The notes under the pieces: model-generated
The model's input: only the letters and a program-made list of their open reading frames with translations
What the model was told of the DNA's origin: nothing
Databases searched by the model: none
From: Streptomyces tsukubensis
GTDB lineage: Bacteria > Actinomycetota > Actinomycetes > Streptomycetales > Streptomycetaceae
Assembly: GCF_009296025.1 (NCBI RefSeq)
Contig: NZ_CP045178.1
Span: forward strand, 1,860,001 to 1,924,000
Direction: 5' to 3'
Length of the DNA stretch: 64,000 nucleotides
Shown: positions 36,001 to 46,178 of the stretch, piece by piece
Layout of the letters: each line of letters starts with the position of its first letter
Position numbering within the stretch: the first letter of the stretch is position 1
Made by a program: the position numbers and the translations under genes

Positions 36001-37638
36001 GAGTTCTTCACGGATGGCGTCCAGCGGCGGGTTGGTGACCTGCGCGAAGAGTTGCGTGAAGTAGTCGAAGAGCAGCCGGGGCTTGGCGGAGAGGGCGGCG
36101 ATGGGCGAGTCGGTGCCCATGGAGCCGAGGGGTTCCCCGCCGGTCTTGGCCATCGGGGCGAGGATGACGCGCAGCTCTTCCTCGGTGTAGCCGAAGGTCT
36201 GCTGGCGGCGGGTGACCGAGGCGTGGGTGTGGACGATGTGCTCGCGCTCGGGCAGGTCGCCCAGCTCGATCACGCCGGTCTCCAGCCACTCCCCGTAGGG
36301 GTTCTCCGTGGCGAGGCCCTGCTTGATCTCGTCGTCCTCGATGATGCGGTGCTCGTCGGTGTCGACGAGGAACATCCGGCCGGGCTGGAGGCGTCCCTTG
36401 CGGACGACCTTGGCGGGGTCGATGTCGAGGACGCCGACCTCGGAGCCGAGGACGACGAGCCCGTCGTCGGTGACCCAGTAGCGTCCCGGGCGCAGTCCGT
36501 TGCGGTCGAGGACCGCACCGACCTGGGTGCCGTCGGTGAAGGTGACGCAGGCGGGGCCGTCCCAGGGCTCCATCATCGAGGCGTGGAAGCGGTAGAAGGC
36601 GCGGCGTGTCTCGTCCATGGAGGCGTGGTTCTCCCAGGCCTCGGGGATCATCATGAGCACGCTGTGCGGGAGGGAGCGTCCGCCGAGGTGGAGGAGTTCG
36701 AGCACCTCGTCGAAGGAGGCGGAGTCGGAGGCGTCCGGCGTACAGACGGGGAAGATCCGCTCCAGGTTCTCGTCCCCGAAGAGGTCGGAGGCGAGCTGGG
36801 ACTCGCGGGCGCTCATCCAGTTGCGGTTGCCCTTGACGGTGTTGATCTCACCGTTGTGGGCGACGAAGCGGTAGGGGTGCGCGAGGGGCCAGCTCGGGAA
36901 GGTGTTGGTGGAGAACCGCGAGTGGACGAGCGCGATGGCGCTGGCGAACCTGCGGTCGGAGAGGTCGGGGAAGAAGGGTTCGAGCTGCCCGGTGGTCAGC
37001 ATGCCCTTGTAGACGATGGTGCGGGCCGAGAGCGACGGGAAGTAGACACCGGCCTCACGCTCGGCGCGCTTGCGCAGGATGAAGGCCTTGCGGTCCAGCG
37101 CGATGCCGGTGGCGTCGCCCTTGTCGTCGGCGACGAAGAGCTGGTGGAAGGCGGGCATGGTGGCGCGGGCGGTGGCGCCGAGCAGCCCGGGGGCGACGGG
37201 GACCTCGCGCCAGCCAAGGACGGTGAGGCCCTCTTCCGCCGCGATGGCGTCGATCCGGCCGACGGCGTCGCCTCGGAAGGTGTCGTCCTGGGGGAGGAAG
37301 GCGATGCCCACGGCGTAGGCGCCGGCCGCGGGAAGATCAAATCCGGCCACCTCGCGGAGGAAGGCGTCGGGGACCTGGGAGAGAAGGCCCGCTCCGTCAC
37401 CCGAGTCGGGTTCCGAGCCGGTCGCGCCGCGGTGCTCAAGGTTCTTGAGGACTGTCAGGCCCTGCTCGACCAGCGCGTGGCTCGCCTCTCCGGTCAGCGT
37501 GGCCACGAAGCCGACGCCGCAGGCGTCGTGCTCGTCGCGCGGGTCGTAAAGTCCCTGGGCGGCAGGGCGAGCATCCATGTGTGACCAGGCAGAACCCGTC
37601 GCGGCTGAATGCTGGGACGGCTGGCGCGGCGTACGCAT
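33031..37638 (-). CDS. gltB: Glutamate synthase large (alpha) subunit
   Basis: 1535 residues, normal for the NADPH-GOGAT alpha subunit. The class II glutamine amidotransferase domain starts at Cys40 (DAC then GVGFVATL), which becomes the N-terminal nucleophile after removal of a 39-residue propeptide. The central domain and the FMN/3Fe-4S synthase domain follow ([32 protein letters not shown], cysteines in [13 protein letters not shown]), then the C-terminal beta-helix rich in Gly ([20 protein letters not shown]). ATG 37638 has GGGAG upstream; a second ATG at codon 21 would also keep the Cys. It is the first gene of gltBD. Confidence 0.97.
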   Translation of the reverse strand: MRTPRQPSQHSAATGSAWSHMDARPAAQGLYDPRDEHDACGVGFVATLTGEASHALVEQGLTVLKNLEHRGATGSEPDSGDGAGLLSQVPDAFLREVAGFDLPAAGAYAVGIAFLPQDDTFRGDAVGRIDAIAAEEGLTVLGWREVPVAPGLLGATARATMPAFHQLFVADDKGDATGIALDRKAFILRKRAEREAGVYFPSLSARTIVYKGMLTTGQLEPFFPDLSDRRFASAIALVHSRFSTNTFPSWPLAHPYRFVAHNGEINTVKGNRNWMSARESQLASDLFGDENLERIFPVCTPDASDSASFDEVLELLHLGGRSLPHSVLMMIPEAWENHASMDETRRAFYRFHASMMEPWDGPACVTFTDGTQVGAVLDRNGLRPGRYWVTDDGLVVLGSEVGVLDIDPAKVVRKGRLQPGRMFLVDTDEHRIIEDDEIKQGLATENPYGEWLETGVIELGDLPEREHIVHTHASVTRRQQTFGYTEEELRVILAPMAKTGGEPLGSMGTDSPIAALSAKPRLLFDYFTQLFAQVTNPPLDAIREELVTSLRSSLGPQGNLLEPTAASCRGVTLPFPVIDNDELAKLIHINADGDMPGMKAATLSGLYRVSGGGDFLAARIDEIRAETDAAIEAGARIIVLSDRHSDAEHAPIPSLLLTAAVHHHLIRTKQRTQVGLLVEAGDVREVHHVALLIGYGAAAVNPYLAMESVEDLVRAGTFLPGMEAEQAIRNLIHALGKGVLKVMSKMGISTVASYRGAQVFEAVGLADDFVATYFSGTTSKIGGVGLDVIAEEVAARHTHAYPVSGIAPAHRALDIGGEYQWRREGEPHLFDPDTVFRLQHATRARRFDIFQKYTARVNEQSERLMTLRGLFGITGDRPSIPLEEVEPVSEIVKRFSTGAMSYGSISKEAHETLAIAMNQLGGKSNTGEGGEDADRLYDPARRSAIKQVASGRFGVTSEYLVNADDIQIKMAQGAKPGEGGQLPGHKVYPWVARTRHSTPGVGLISPPPHHDIYSIEDLAQLIHDLKNANPQARIHVKLVSEVGVGTVAAGVSKAHADVVLVSGHDGGTGASPLTSLKHAGGPWELGLAETQQTLLLNGLRDRIVVQTDGQLKTGRDVVIAALLGAEEYGFATAPLVVSGCVMMRVCHLDTCPVGIATQNPVLRERFSGKPEFIVNFFEFIAEEVRQLLADLGFRTLEEAVGRAEILDTTRAVDHWKAQGLDLEPLFHVPELPEGAVRHRVSEQDHGLAKALDNELIRLASDALHASSVEEARPVRAQVAIRNINRTVGTMLGHEITKKFGGAGLPDDTVDITFTGSAGQSFGAFLPHGVTLRLEGDANDYVGKGLSGGRVVVRPDRGADHLAEYSTIAGNTLAYGATGGELFLRGRVGERFCVRNSGATVVAEGVGDHGCEYMTGGHAVVLGATGRNFAAGMSGGDAYVIDLDPDHVNLGNADAVGTLDDTDKQWLHDVVRRHQQETGSTVAEKLLAEWDTAVRRFSKIIPTTYKAVLAAKDAAERAGLSDNETQDKMMEAATNG

Positions 37639-37721
37639 CGGCTCTCCCGTCGTCGTCGTGGCATATGCGTGTGCCGAGGGACGACGTTGGCCCTCCGCGA
37701 AATTTCGTGCAGGTTACATGA

Positions 37722-37756
37722 TGGAACGCTTCTCATAAACCGGATACTTCGTTCCA
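37722..37756. promoter_or_regulatory. Inverted repeat upstream of gltB
   Basis: TGGAACG (37722-37728) and CGTTCCA (37750-37756) form a 7-bp inverted repeat with a 21-base AT-rich spacer, 84-118 bases before the gltB start; a related TGGAGCG occurs at 37792. It may be an operator for nitrogen- or amino-acid-responsive control. No known box matches well. Confidence 0.35.
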
Positions 37757-37929
37757 CCATGCGGACATTCACCGTCGATGATGGAGCGGATTCCTCGCGG
37801 GGCGAACCCCGGCCCTACGGCCCGCGCCAGGTGGGCGTCCTTACCCTTGGCGCTTACGGCTCATGCCCATCGGCCACATGATTGAAACCGACGAGTAACG
37901 GCTAATTATGCGAACCCCTGTATAGCGCC

Positions 37930-38661
37930 TCATCCTAGAGCCGCACCGAAGAGGTTGCCCAGGGCGTACGTCACACCCGCCGCCGCGCCACCGAGGATCA
38001 TCTGACGCAGCCCGCTGTACCACCAGGAGCGCGCGGTCACCCGCGCCACGACCGCACCACAACCGAAGAGCCCCAGCAGCGCCAGCAGCACCGCGGGCCA
38101 CAGGGCGGTGGCACCCAGCAGATAGGGCAGCAGCGGCAGCAGGGCGCCGAGCGCGAACGAGCCGAAGGACGACACGGCGGCGACAGTCGGCGAGGGCAGG
38201 TCGCCCGGGTCCACTCCCAGCTCCTCGCGCGCGTGGATCTCCAGCGCCTGCTCGGGGTCGCGCGAGAGCTGCTCGGCGACCGCGCGCGCCAGCTCGGGTT
38301 CGACACCGCGCGACTCGTACAGCTCGGCCAGCTCCGCCATCTCGTCGTCCGGGTGCTTTCGCAGCTCGCGGCGTTCCACGTCGAGTTCCGCCTGGACGAG
38401 TTCGCGCTGCGAGGCGACCGACGTGTACTCCCCCGCCGCCATGGAGAACGCTCCCGCGGCGAGACCGGCGAGCCCCGTGATGATGATCGTCTGCTGTCCG
38501 ACGGAGCCGCCGGCCACCCCCGTCATCAGCGCGAGGTTGGAGACCAGCCCGTCCATCGCACCGAACACGGCAGGTCGCAGCCACCCTCCGTTCACGTCCC
38601 TGTGGGCGTGGTTGTCACGGTGCGCCTCGTGCAGCGTCGCCTCGGTCTCGATGATGGCCAT
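37930..38661 (-). CDS. VIT1/CCC1-family membrane protein
   Basis: 243 residues. The N-terminus is charged and His-rich; then come the VIT pattern LRPAVFGAMDGLVSNLALM, GLAAGAFSMAAGEYTSV and a long cytosolic acidic helix (ELDVERRELRKHPDDEMAEL) between membrane spans 2 and 3, and two closing hydrophobic hairpins. Family members move Fe(II) or Mn(II) across membranes; the EYTS segment and the acidic helix carry the metal-binding glutamates. ATG 38661 follows AGGAG. It is an isolated gene on the minus strand, upstream of gltB's promoter region. Confidence 0.9.
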   Translation of the reverse strand: MAIIETEATLHEAHRDNHAHRDVNGGWLRPAVFGAMDGLVSNLALMTGVAGGSVGQQTIIITGLAGLAAGAFSMAAGEYTSVASQRELVQAELDVERRELRKHPDDEMAELAELYESRGVEPELARAVAEQLSRDPEQALEIHAREELGVDPGDLPSPTVAAVSSFGSFALGALLPLLPYLLGATALWPAVLLALLGLFGCGAVVARVTARSWWYSGLRQMILGGAAAGVTYALGNLFGAALG

Positions 38662-39138
38662 CGCGCTGTTTCTCCTCTCGTCCGCGGACGGGCACCGCGC
38701 TCCCCGGCCGCCCCCTCCTTGAGTATCGAAAATACGCACGAAAAATTGCTCTCGCCAGCAAGGAAGGCCGTACTTACTTGGGGCGGAGGCCCGTCGGGGG
38801 CCACTCCGCGCACGCGATGCGCGCACTTCCCGCACACCAGCCCCTCCCCCACCCGCGACCGCGCCCGCCCCACGGGGCTGGGCACCGGAGTGGTCCCGCG
38901 TAAAGGCGAGTTGACGCGAACCCTCGGTGGACAGGCCCCTGATATTTGTGAAGGGGCTGCATATGTATGGGGGTTCATCGCCACAGTCGCCACACCGATG
39001 GCCACACGTCACAACAATCACTCACCGCTTCGTGCGACACGCTGGCCGCGCCGACCGGGCAACGCGCCCTCGCCCCTACAGACTTCCGGGGCAGTGACCC
39101 AGCGGGGCGACCCCAGAAGCCCAGGAGGCAGGCGCACG
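38662..39138. other. 477-base divergent intergenic region, no gene
   Basis: It lies between the VIT gene and ribokinase, transcribed away from each other. An AT-rich block at about 38725-38785 probably holds the VIT promoter. A second one at about 38938-38975 (TGATATTTGTG, CATATGTATG) may hold the ribokinase promoter or an unannotated short transcript. No reading frame has both a start and a ribosome site. Confidence 0.45.
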
Positions 39139-40053
<915 letters not shown>

Positions 40054-40090
40054 ACACCCGTGGGGCCGACGGGTGAGCGCCCACGAGAAA

Positions 40091-40124
40091 GGGGCCGCGT
40101 GGACCATGTGGTCCCCGCGGCCCC
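40091..40124. terminator. Terminator after ribokinase
   Basis: Stem GGGGCCGCG/CGCGGCCCC (40091-40099, 40116-40124), extended inside by GGACC/GGTCC (40101-40105, 40110-40114) around ATGT. It is 37 bases past the rbsK stop and can also end lgt transcripts from the other side. Confidence 0.88.
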
Positions 40125-40201
40125 TCACCATCGGCTGCTCCCCGTCCCTCGCCAAAGGGCTCTCCGGGGCGAGCCGTCGGCCCAGTCCTTCTTCTCGGCC
40201 T

Positions 40202-40253
40202 TTCTCAGCTCTTCTTCTCAGCTCTTCTTCTCGGCTCTACTTCTCAGCTCTTC
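40202..40253. repeat. 13-bp pyrimidine-rich tandem repeat at the 3' end of lgt
   Basis: Four units of TTCTCAGCTCTTC (40202, 40215, 40228 as TTCTCGGCTCTAC, and 40241). The last overlaps the terminal Lys-Ser-stop codons of lgt, so the array looks like downstream duplications of the gene end. Confidence 0.85.
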
Positions 40254-41347
40254 TTCAGCGAGGTGGAGTTCCCGTCCACGGGTTCGTCACCGGAGGCGGC
40301 CTCGGCGGGGACCGGCTTCTTCCCGTCGCCGCCCCTCTGCTGCTTCACGTCCCCTGCGCCCTTCTCCGCGTCGGCGCTCTTCTCCGCGTGGGCGTCGTCC
40401 CGCACCGTCTTCCCGGTCTCTCCGCCACCGTCAGGTACGTCGGCGCCGTCCGAGTTGTCCGCGCGGTCCCGGTCGCTCGCGTCACCGGTCTCGGCCGTCT
40501 TGTCCGGCCCGTCCGCGTCGTCCGCGTGGGAGTCGGCGAGTGCCCCGATGTCCTCACGCCCCGGCCGCAGCCTCGCCGAGAGGACGAAGTAGACCACTGC
40601 CAGCACGAAGACGATGATCGCGGTCCACACGTTGAGGCGAAGGCCGAGGATGTGGTGGGCCTCGTCGACACGCATGTACTCGATCCAGCCGCGGCCCGCG
40701 CAGTAGGAGGCGACGTACAGCGCGAAGGACCGCCCGTGGCCGAGCTTGAAGCGCCGGTCGGCCCAGATCACCAGGAAACCGACGCCGACGCACCACAGCG
40801 ACTCGTACAGGAACGTCGGGTGGTAGGTGCCGGGGACGCGGCCCCCGTCGGAGCTGGTGATCTTCAGGGCCCACGGCAGATCGGTGGCCCGGCCGTACAG
40901 CTCCTGGTTGAACCAGTTGCCCCAGCGGCCCATCGCCTGGGCGAAGGCGACTCCGGGGGCGACGACATCGGCCCAGGCGGGCAGTGGGATACCGCGCCTG
41001 CGGCAGCCGATCCAGGCACCGACCGCCCCGAAGGCGATGGCGCCCCAGATGCCGAGGCCGCCTTCCCAGATCTTGAAGGCGTCGACCCAGTCGCGGCCCT
41101 CGGTGAAGTACAGCTCGTAGTCGGTGATGACGTGGTAGAGCCGTCCGCCGACCAGTCCGAAGGGCACGGCCCACACGGCGATGTCGGCCACGGTGCCCGG
41201 CCGTCCGCCCCGGGCGACCCACCGCCGATTGCCGAGCCAGACAGCGATGAAGACGCCGATGATGATGCAGAACGCGTAGCCGCGCAGCGGGATGGGGCCG
41301 AGTTGCAGCACCCCGTGCGACGGGCTGGGAATGTAGGCAAGGTCCAT
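40244..41347 (-). CDS. lgt: Prolipoprotein diacylglyceryl transferase
   Basis: 367 residues. It transfers diacylglycerol from phosphatidylglycerol to the lipobox cysteine of prolipoproteins. The signature MGRWGNWFNQELYGR and the downstream HPTFLYESLWCVG are present among seven predicted membrane spans; residues to about 262 match the family. The final hundred residues are a hydrophilic Asp/Ala/Lys-rich cytosolic tail, as in other streptomycete Lgt proteins. ATG 41347 sits directly before the first span. It is the last gene of the minus-strand trp-linked cluster. Confidence 0.95.
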   Translation of the reverse strand: MDLAYIPSPSHGVLQLGPIPLRGYAFCIIIGVFIAVWLGNRRWVARGGRPGTVADIAVWAVPFGLVGGRLYHVITDYELYFTEGRDWVDAFKIWEGGLGIWGAIAFGAVGAWIGCRRRGIPLPAWADVVAPGVAFAQAMGRWGNWFNQELYGRATDLPWALKITSSDGGRVPGTYHPTFLYESLWCVGVGFLVIWADRRFKLGHGRSFALYVASYCAGRGWIEYMRVDEAHHILGLRLNVWTAIIVFVLAVVYFVLSARLRPGREDIGALADSHADDADGPDKTAETGDASDRDRADNSDGADVPDGGGETGKTVRDDAHAEKSADAEKGAGDVKQQRGGDGKKPVPAEAASGDEPVDGNSTSLKKS

Positions 41348-41542
41348 GGCAGGGACGACGCTACCGTGCCGGGCGGGTCGGAAAGCCACCCGCCCGGCAA
41401 CGTCTCCGTAACAGGCACCGCTCCGCGCCCCTCGGACTCGCGCGCCGGGGGCCATCGGCCGGGTCGGAGCGGGGGTCGACCGGCGCGAGCTGTGCGCGAC
41501 CGGTGCGGGAGTGGGGTACCGGAGGGCGGGCCGGGGTTTGCC

Positions 41543-41590
41543 GGGCCACCGGGCCACCGGGCCACCGGGCCACCGGGCCACCGGGCCACC
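41543..41590. repeat. Octanucleotide array (GGGCCACC)6
   Basis: Six perfect GGGCCACC units in the 329-base gap between lgt and the thioredoxin-like gene. A second repeat in the same gap is listed separately; otherwise the gap shows only GC-rich sequence and presumably the lgt promoter near 41350-41450. Confidence 0.95.
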
Positions 41591-41600
41591 GGGGAAACTG

Positions 41601-41636
41601 TCCACGGCGGCCCCGGCGTCCACGGCGGCCCCGGCG
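41601..41636. repeat. 18-bp perfect tandem duplication
   Basis: TCCACGGCGGCCCCGGCG occurs twice without a gap (41601-41618, 41619-41636), 10 bases from the octamer array and 40 bases from the end of the thioredoxin-like gene. Confidence 0.9.
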
Positions 41637-41676
41637 CCTCTGAGGCGGTCCGGTCAGCCTCTGGAGGGCTGTCGGC

Positions 41677-42453
41677 TCAGCCCGCCCGCTCCACGGTCTG
41701 CTTCAGCTTCGCGGGGGTCAGCGGGTTCTTCTGGTCGGAGAAGACGTCCTTGCCGTTGAGCAGGACGGCCGGGGTGCCACGGAAGCCGCCCTTCTGGAAG
41801 GCCTGGTCCGACTTGTCGACCCACCCGTCGTGCCTGCCGTCCTGGACGCACTTCTTGAAGTCGGGGGTGACAAGCCCGGGTACCTGGCCCGCGAGGCCGA
41901 ACAGCTTGTCCTCCTTGGCGTACGCGTCGTCGGCCTCACCCGGCTGATTCCGGTAGAGCACGTCGTGGAAGGGGCGGAACTTCCCCGCGTCCTGCGCGCA
42001 GACCGCCGCGTTGGCCGCGCGCCGGGAGCCGGTTCCGCGCATGTTCTTGTCGATGAGCGTCGCCAGGTGGTACTCGACCTTGAGGCTGCCCTTGTCGACC
42101 AGGTCGTCGACCACGGAACGGTAGGTGTTCTCGAACTGGGCGCAGGCCGGGCAGCGGAAGTCCTCCCAGACGGTCAGGGTGGACTTGGCCTCTGGACTGC
42201 CCACCGGGATGGCGAGGCCGTCCTCTCCGCTCGCCCCCTTGGGTACGACGACCTTGCCGTCAGCCGCCGCGCTCCTGCCGCCGCTGCCCTGGGCCACGAA
42301 CACGCCGACGGCCCCGGCCACGGCGAGCGCGGCCACCACTGACCCGCCCGCCACATACACACGACGGCGCTTCTCGCGGGTCTTCTCGCGCTCGCGCTCG
42401 GCCACCAGGCGCTCACGGGCGGCGCGCTTTCCCTCTCGGTTCTTCTCGCTCAC
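41677..42453 (-). CDS. Membrane-anchored DsbA-like thioredoxin-fold protein
   Basis: 258 residues. A very basic N-terminus (residues 1-32) precedes one membrane span (VYVAGGSVVAALAVAGAVGVF), so the rest is extracytoplasmic. The thioredoxin domain has the redox motif FRCPACAQFE, a DsbA-type helical insertion, and the cis-proline region FRGTPAVLLNG. Probable role is thiol oxidation or isomerisation of secreted proteins. GTG 42453 is chosen as the first codon of the conserved SEKNREGKRAARER start; it has no Shine-Dalgarno sequence and stands 14 bases after a strong hairpin. Confidence 0.88.
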   Translation of the reverse strand: MSEKNREGKRAARERLVAEREREKTREKRRRVYVAGGSVVAALAVAGAVGVFVAQGSGGRSAAADGKVVVPKGASGEDGLAIPVGSPEAKSTLTVWEDFRCPACAQFENTYRSVVDDLVDKGSLKVEYHLATLIDKNMRGTGSRRAANAAVCAQDAGKFRPFHDVLYRNQPGEADDAYAKEDKLFGLAGQVPGLVTPDFKKCVQDGRHDGWVDKSDQAFQKGGFRGTPAVLLNGKDVFSDQKNPLTPAKLKQTVERAG

Positions 42454-42467
42454 ACCCGGCAGAACGA

Positions 42468-42495
42468 ACCGGGGAGGCACATGTGCCTCCCCGGT
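42468..42495. terminator. 28-bp perfect palindrome between trpA and the DsbA-like gene
   Basis: ACCGGGGAGGCAC at 42468-42480, centre AT, and its complement 42483-42495 form one uninterrupted palindrome. It starts 50 bases after the trpA stop on the minus strand and ends 14 bases before the next GTG, so it may terminate trp transcription or hide the next ribosome site. Confidence 0.8.
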
Positions 42496-42544
42496 CCTGA
42501 TTCCACCCGGACGAGTGAGAGAAGGGGTCCGGGGCCGCTGCGGG

Positions 42545-43384
42545 CTACCGTCCCCCGCGCACGCCCTCGGCCAGCTCCCCCGCGAGGCCGCGGATCGCGT
42601 CGAGCCCCGCGGCCTCGTCGGGCGCGTCGAGCATGCGTTTGACGAAGGCGGAACCGACGATGACGCCGTCGGCGAAGCCGGCCACCTCGCGTGCCTGGTC
42701 GGCGTCGGAGACTCCGAGGCCGACACAGACGGGCAGGTCGGTGGTGGCGCGGGTACGGGTCACCAGGTCCTTGGCCCGCTCCCCGACCGAGGCGCGGGTG
42801 CCGGTGACACCCATCAGCGAGGCCGCGTAGACGAACCCCGAGCCGGCCGCGGTGATCGTCGCGAGGCGGGCGTCCTCGCTGCTCGGCGCGACGACGAAGA
42901 CCGTCGCGAGGCCGTGCTTGGAGGCGTGTTCGCGCCAGGTGGCGGACTCCTGGACGGGCAGGTCGGGCAGGATGCAGCCCGCGCCGCCCGCCGCCGCCAG
43001 CTCGGCGGTGAACCGCTCGACGCCGTAGCGGTCGATGGGGTTCCAGTAGGTCATGACGAGGATCGGCGCGCCGGTCGCCTCGTGGGCCTCGCGGACGGTG
43101 CGCAGTACGTCGGCGATCTTGAGGCCGCCGCGCAGGGCGATGTCGTCCGCCGTCTGGATGACGGGCCCGTCGAGCACCGGGTCACTGTGCGGGAGCCCGA
43201 CCTCCACGATGTCGGCTCCCGACTCCAGCACGGCCTTGACGGCCGCGATACCGCCGTCGACGGTGGGGAATCCCGCGGGGAGGTAGGCGATGAGCGCGGC
43301 CCTGTTCTCGGCCTTCGCCCCGGCCAGCGTGGAACTGAGCAGTTCCGCGTTGCCGGTGTGCTGCTGATCTGTGGTGGCGGTCAC
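42545..43384 (-). CDS. trpA: Tryptophan synthase alpha subunit
   Basis: 279 residues. It cleaves indole-3-glycerol phosphate to indole and glyceraldehyde-3-phosphate and channels indole to TrpB. Catalytic acids appear in [10 protein letters not shown] (Glu) and VLDGPVIQ (Asp). The loop YLPAGFP and the phosphate-binding [13 protein letters not shown] are conserved. The GTG start overlaps the trpB stop (GTGA), coupling the two subunits at the expected 1:1 ratio. Confidence 0.96.
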   Translation of the reverse strand: MTATTDQQHTGNAELLSSTLAGAKAENRAALIAYLPAGFPTVDGGIAAVKAVLESGADIVEVGLPHSDPVLDGPVIQTADDIALRGGLKIADVLRTVREAHEATGAPILVMTYWNPIDRYGVERFTAELAAAGGAGCILPDLPVQESATWREHASKHGLATVFVVAPSSEDARLATITAAGSGFVYAASLMGVTGTRASVGERAKDLVTRTRATTDLPVCVGLGVSDADQAREVAGFADGVIVGSAFVKRMLDAPDEAAGLDAIRGLAGELAEGVRGGR

Positions 43385-44646
43385 TGGATCTCTCCCTCCG
43401 CGTCGGCCGCGACCTCGGCGTCGACGTCGTAGAGGCCGAAGTACTTGGCCGCGGTGTCCATGTCCTTGTCGCCCCGGCCCGACAGGTTGACGACGATCAG
43501 CCCTTCGGGGCCGAGTTCCCTGCCCAGGTCGAGGGCGCCGGCGAGGGCGTGCGCGCTCTCGATGGCGGGGATGATGCCCTCGGTGCGTGAGAGCAGCCGC
43601 AGCGCCTGCATGGCCGCGTCGTCGGTGACGGCGCGGTACTCGCCGCGTCCGCTGTCCTTGAGGTAGGCGTGCTCGGGCCCGATGCCCGGGTAGTCGAGGC
43701 CCGCGGAGATCGAGTACGGCTCGGTGATCTGGCCCTCCTCGTCCTGGAGGACGTAGGAGCGGGAGCCGTGCAGGATGCCGGGCTCGCCCGCGGTCAGGGT
43801 GGCCGCGTGCTCACCTGTCTCGATGCCGTGTCCCGCGGGCTCGCAGCCCACGAGGCGCACGGAGGCGTCGGGGATGAAGGCGTGGAAGAGGCCGATGGCG
43901 TTGGAGCCGCCGCCGACACAGGCGACCGCGGCGTCGGGCAGGCGGCCCGCCCGCTCGACGATCTGCCGCCTGGCCTCGACGCCGATGACCCGGTGGAAGT
44001 CCCTGACCATGGCGGGGAAGGGGTGCGGCCCCGCGACGGTACCGAAGAGGTAGTGGGTGCGGTCGACGTTGGCGACCCAGTCGCGGAACGCCTCGTTGAT
44101 GGCGTCCTTGAGCGTGCGGCTGCCCGACTTGACCGCGATGACGTCGGCGCCGAGCATCCGCATCCTGGCGACGTTCAGCGCCTGACGCTCCGTGTCGATC
44201 TCGCCCATGTAGATGGTGCATTCGAGACCGAAGAGGGCGCAGGCGGTGGCCGTGGCGACGCCGTGCTGGCCGGCTCCGGTCTCGGCGATGACCCGGGTCT
44301 TGCCCATGCGCTTGGTGAGCAGGGCCTGACCGAGCACGTTGTTGATCTTGTGTGAGCCGGTGTGGTTCAGGTCCTCGCGCTTGAGGAAGACGCGGGCACC
44401 GCCCGCGTGCTCGGCGAACCTGGGGACCTCGGTGAGGGCGCTCGGCCTGCCGGTGTAGTTGACCATCAGGTCGTCGAGCTCGGCGGCGAACGCGGGGTCG
44501 GCCTTGGCCTTGTCGTATTCGACGGCCACCTCGTCCACGGCGGCGACCAGCGCCTCCGGGATGAAGGTGCCACCGAAGGCTCCGAAGTACCCCTGAGCGG
44601 TGGGCACTTGGCCCTCGGGATCGGGAATGAAGAACTCGCTGGGCAT
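43381..44646 (-). CDS. trpB: Tryptophan synthase beta subunit
   Basis: 421 residues, PLP-dependent, condensing indole with serine. The Schiff-base lysine is in [14 protein letters not shown], the phosphate loop is [14 protein letters not shown], and the COMM-domain motif [15 protein letters not shown] follows. ATG 44646 (start of [10 protein letters not shown]) has GAGGAG eight bases upstream; a longer in-frame extension exists but is not conserved in the family. It follows trpM by 145 bases. Confidence 0.97.
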   Translation of the reverse strand: MPSEFFIPDPEGQVPTAQGYFGAFGGTFIPEALVAAVDEVAVEYDKAKADPAFAAELDDLMVNYTGRPSALTEVPRFAEHAGGARVFLKREDLNHTGSHKINNVLGQALLTKRMGKTRVIAETGAGQHGVATATACALFGLECTIYMGEIDTERQALNVARMRMLGADVIAVKSGSRTLKDAINEAFRDWVANVDRTHYLFGTVAGPHPFPAMVRDFHRVIGVEARRQIVERAGRLPDAAVACVGGGSNAIGLFHAFIPDASVRLVGCEPAGHGIETGEHAATLTAGEPGILHGSRSYVLQDEEGQITEPYSISAGLDYPGIGPEHAYLKDSGRGEYRAVTDDAAMQALRLLSRTEGIIPAIESAHALAGALDLGRELGPEGLIVVNLSGRGDKDMDTAAKYFGLYDVDAEVAADAEGEIQ

Positions 44647-44791
44647 GCGATGTGCTCCTCGTCGGGGCGCACTGGCCCCGGAAAGTACGGCTGAATCGGT
44701 CACGGTGGGCGACGGCCGTGAGCTGAACACGCGCGCATCGCCCCAGGACGTACGGCAACGTAGCCGTCCAGGGGCGGGTGGCGGGGATCTC

Positions 44792-44992
44792 TCAGCGGCG
44801 CGTGGCGCGCCGGCGCCATCGCATCCCGTTGACCTGACCCGGCTCGTCACCGATGACGTAGCGCACCCGGCGGCCGTGCACCTTGCGCGCCGGCGCGCGG
44901 CAGCCGCGCCGCCATGGCGGCGGAGCGCAGCGCGGCGCCCCGGCCGGGCCGATGCCGGGCCGGGGTGCCGATGTGCGCCGGTCGACGGGCAC
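44792..44992 (-). CDS. trpM: Small basic protein between trpC and trpB, TrpM-like
   Basis: 66 residues, rich in Arg and Pro, ending [19 protein letters not shown]. The position between trpC and trpB, the size and this C-terminal segment match what I recall of TrpM, a small Streptomyces protein reported to modulate tryptophan biosynthesis and differentiation in S. coelicolor. The GTG at 44992 lies eight bases after the trpC stop, with AGGAG inside the end of trpC. The C-terminal third is more protein-like than the Pro-rich start, so the true start might be shorter. Confidence 0.65.
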   Translation of the reverse strand: MPVDRRTSAPRPGIGPAGAPRCAPPPWRRGCRAPARKVHGRRVRYVIGDEPGQVNGMRWRRRATRR

Positions 44993-45000
44993 CTGGAGGG

Positions 45001-45810
45001 TCAGCTCCTGCCGTGCCGCAGCGCCGGGTGCGCGCCCGCGGCGACGAGGTCGGAGACGGCGGACTTCGGGTCACGTCCTGTGACCAGCGACTCGCCGACC
45101 AGGACGGCGTCGGCGCCCGCGTTGGCGTACGCGATCAGGTCGTGCGGGCCCCTGACGCCCGACTCCGCGATCTTGACCAGGTGGTCGGGGATCTCGGGGG
45201 CGACCCGCTCGAAGGTGTCGCGGTCGACCTTGAGGGTCTTGAGGTCACGCGCGTTGACGCCGACGACCTTGGCTCCCGCGTCGACGGCCCGCTCCACCTC
45301 GTCCTCGTCGTGCACCTCGACGATCGGCGTGAGTCCGATGGACTCGGCGCGCTCGATGAGGGAGACGAGGGCGGGCTGGTCGAGGGCGGCCACGATCAGC
45401 AGGCAGAGGTCGGCGCCGTAGGCGCGGGCCTCCCAGAGCTGGTAGGAGGTGACCATGAAGTCCTTGCGCAGGACCGGGATGTCGACCCTGGCACGGACGG
45501 CTTCCAGGTCCGCCAGCGAACCGCCGAACCTGCGCTCCTCCGTGAGGACCGAGATGACGGCGGCGCCGCCCGCCTCGTAGTCGGCGGCGAGGGCCGCCGG
45601 GTCCGCGATGGCCGCGAGCGCGCCCTTGGACGGGCTGGAACGCTTGACCTCGCAGATGACCTTGACCCCGTCGCCGCGCAGCGCGGCGAGTCCGTCCTTG
45701 GCCTGGGGAGCCCTGGCGGCGCGCTCCTTGAGTTCGTCGAGGCTGACGCGCGCCTGCCGCTCCGCGAGGTCGGCACGGACTCCGTCGATGATCTCGTCGA
45801 GCACACTCAC
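45001..45810 (-). CDS. trpC: Indole-3-glycerol phosphate synthase
   Basis: 269 residues, a monofunctional TIM barrel. It turns CdRP into indole-3-glycerol phosphate for TrpA. Family motifs are [15 protein letters not shown] (catalytic Lys), [22 protein letters not shown] and AESGV near the phosphate site. GTG 45810 (SVLDEIIDG) is preceded by GGAAGGGG; longer frames are not family-like. First gene of the trpC-trpM-trpB-trpA run. Confidence 0.96.
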   Translation of the reverse strand: MSVLDEIIDGVRADLAERQARVSLDELKERAARAPQAKDGLAALRGDGVKVICEVKRSSPSKGALAAIADPAALAADYEAGGAAVISVLTEERRFGGSLADLEAVRARVDIPVLRKDFMVTSYQLWEARAYGADLCLLIVAALDQPALVSLIERAESIGLTPIVEVHDEDEVERAVDAGAKVVGVNARDLKTLKVDRDTFERVAPEIPDHLVKIAESGVRGPHDLIAYANAGADAVLVGESLVTGRDPKSAVSDLVAAGAHPALRHGRS

Positions 45811-45844
45811 GGAGCGGACCCCTTCCCTGACGGCATACGTTTTT

Positions 45845-45857
45845 CGGACACTGTCCG
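45845..45857. promoter_or_regulatory. Palindrome upstream of trpC
   Basis: CGGACACTGTCCG is a perfect 6-bp inverted repeat around a central C, located 35-47 bases before the trpC start and followed on the minus strand by an A-run. A related GGACAGTTCC lies at 45882. It could be an operator or a short leader hairpin. No Trp-rich leader peptide is seen. Confidence 0.35.
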
Positions 45858-46007
45858 CACGGACCGGCTTCCCGGTACGAGGGACAGTTCCGATGGTATC
45901 CGCAGGAGGGCGTAGGCCCCGCATCCGGTTGACTGCACTCTCACGACCTGGACATTCGACCGCTTACCGGATGGCGTGATTCCGGCCCCGGCACGGGGTC
46001 GCGCCTA

Positions 46008-46150
46008 TCAAGGGCGGGGCCGCGTGCGTACCAGGCCGTGCGTACCGGGGCGGGGTCGCGCCTACGAGGGGTGGGACCGTGCGCGCCAGGGGCGGGCCGT
46101 GCCTACAAGGGCAGGGCCTCGCCCACCGGGGCGGGGGCCGCGCGTCCCCG
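46008..46150. repeat. Degenerate tandem repeats in the gap upstream of trpC
   Basis: About four or five imperfect units of roughly 28-34 bases, each with variants of CGCCTACAAGGGCGGGGCCG, fill the area between trpC's promoter zone and the DUF2752 stop. The whole 368-base gap has no credible gene. Confidence 0.55.
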
Positions 46151-46178
46151 CGGATCGCCCGGCGGACGGGGGCTCCGT

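Noticed and set aside
37711..37730. GlnR box upstream of gltB
   Set aside because: GTTAC-N6-GAACG resembles only half of the consensus and the second pair of sites is lacking.
38233..39138. N-terminal extension of ribokinase
   Set aside because: The open frame continues far upstream only because of base composition; the AGGAGG-preceded ATG at 39139 begins the conserved domain.
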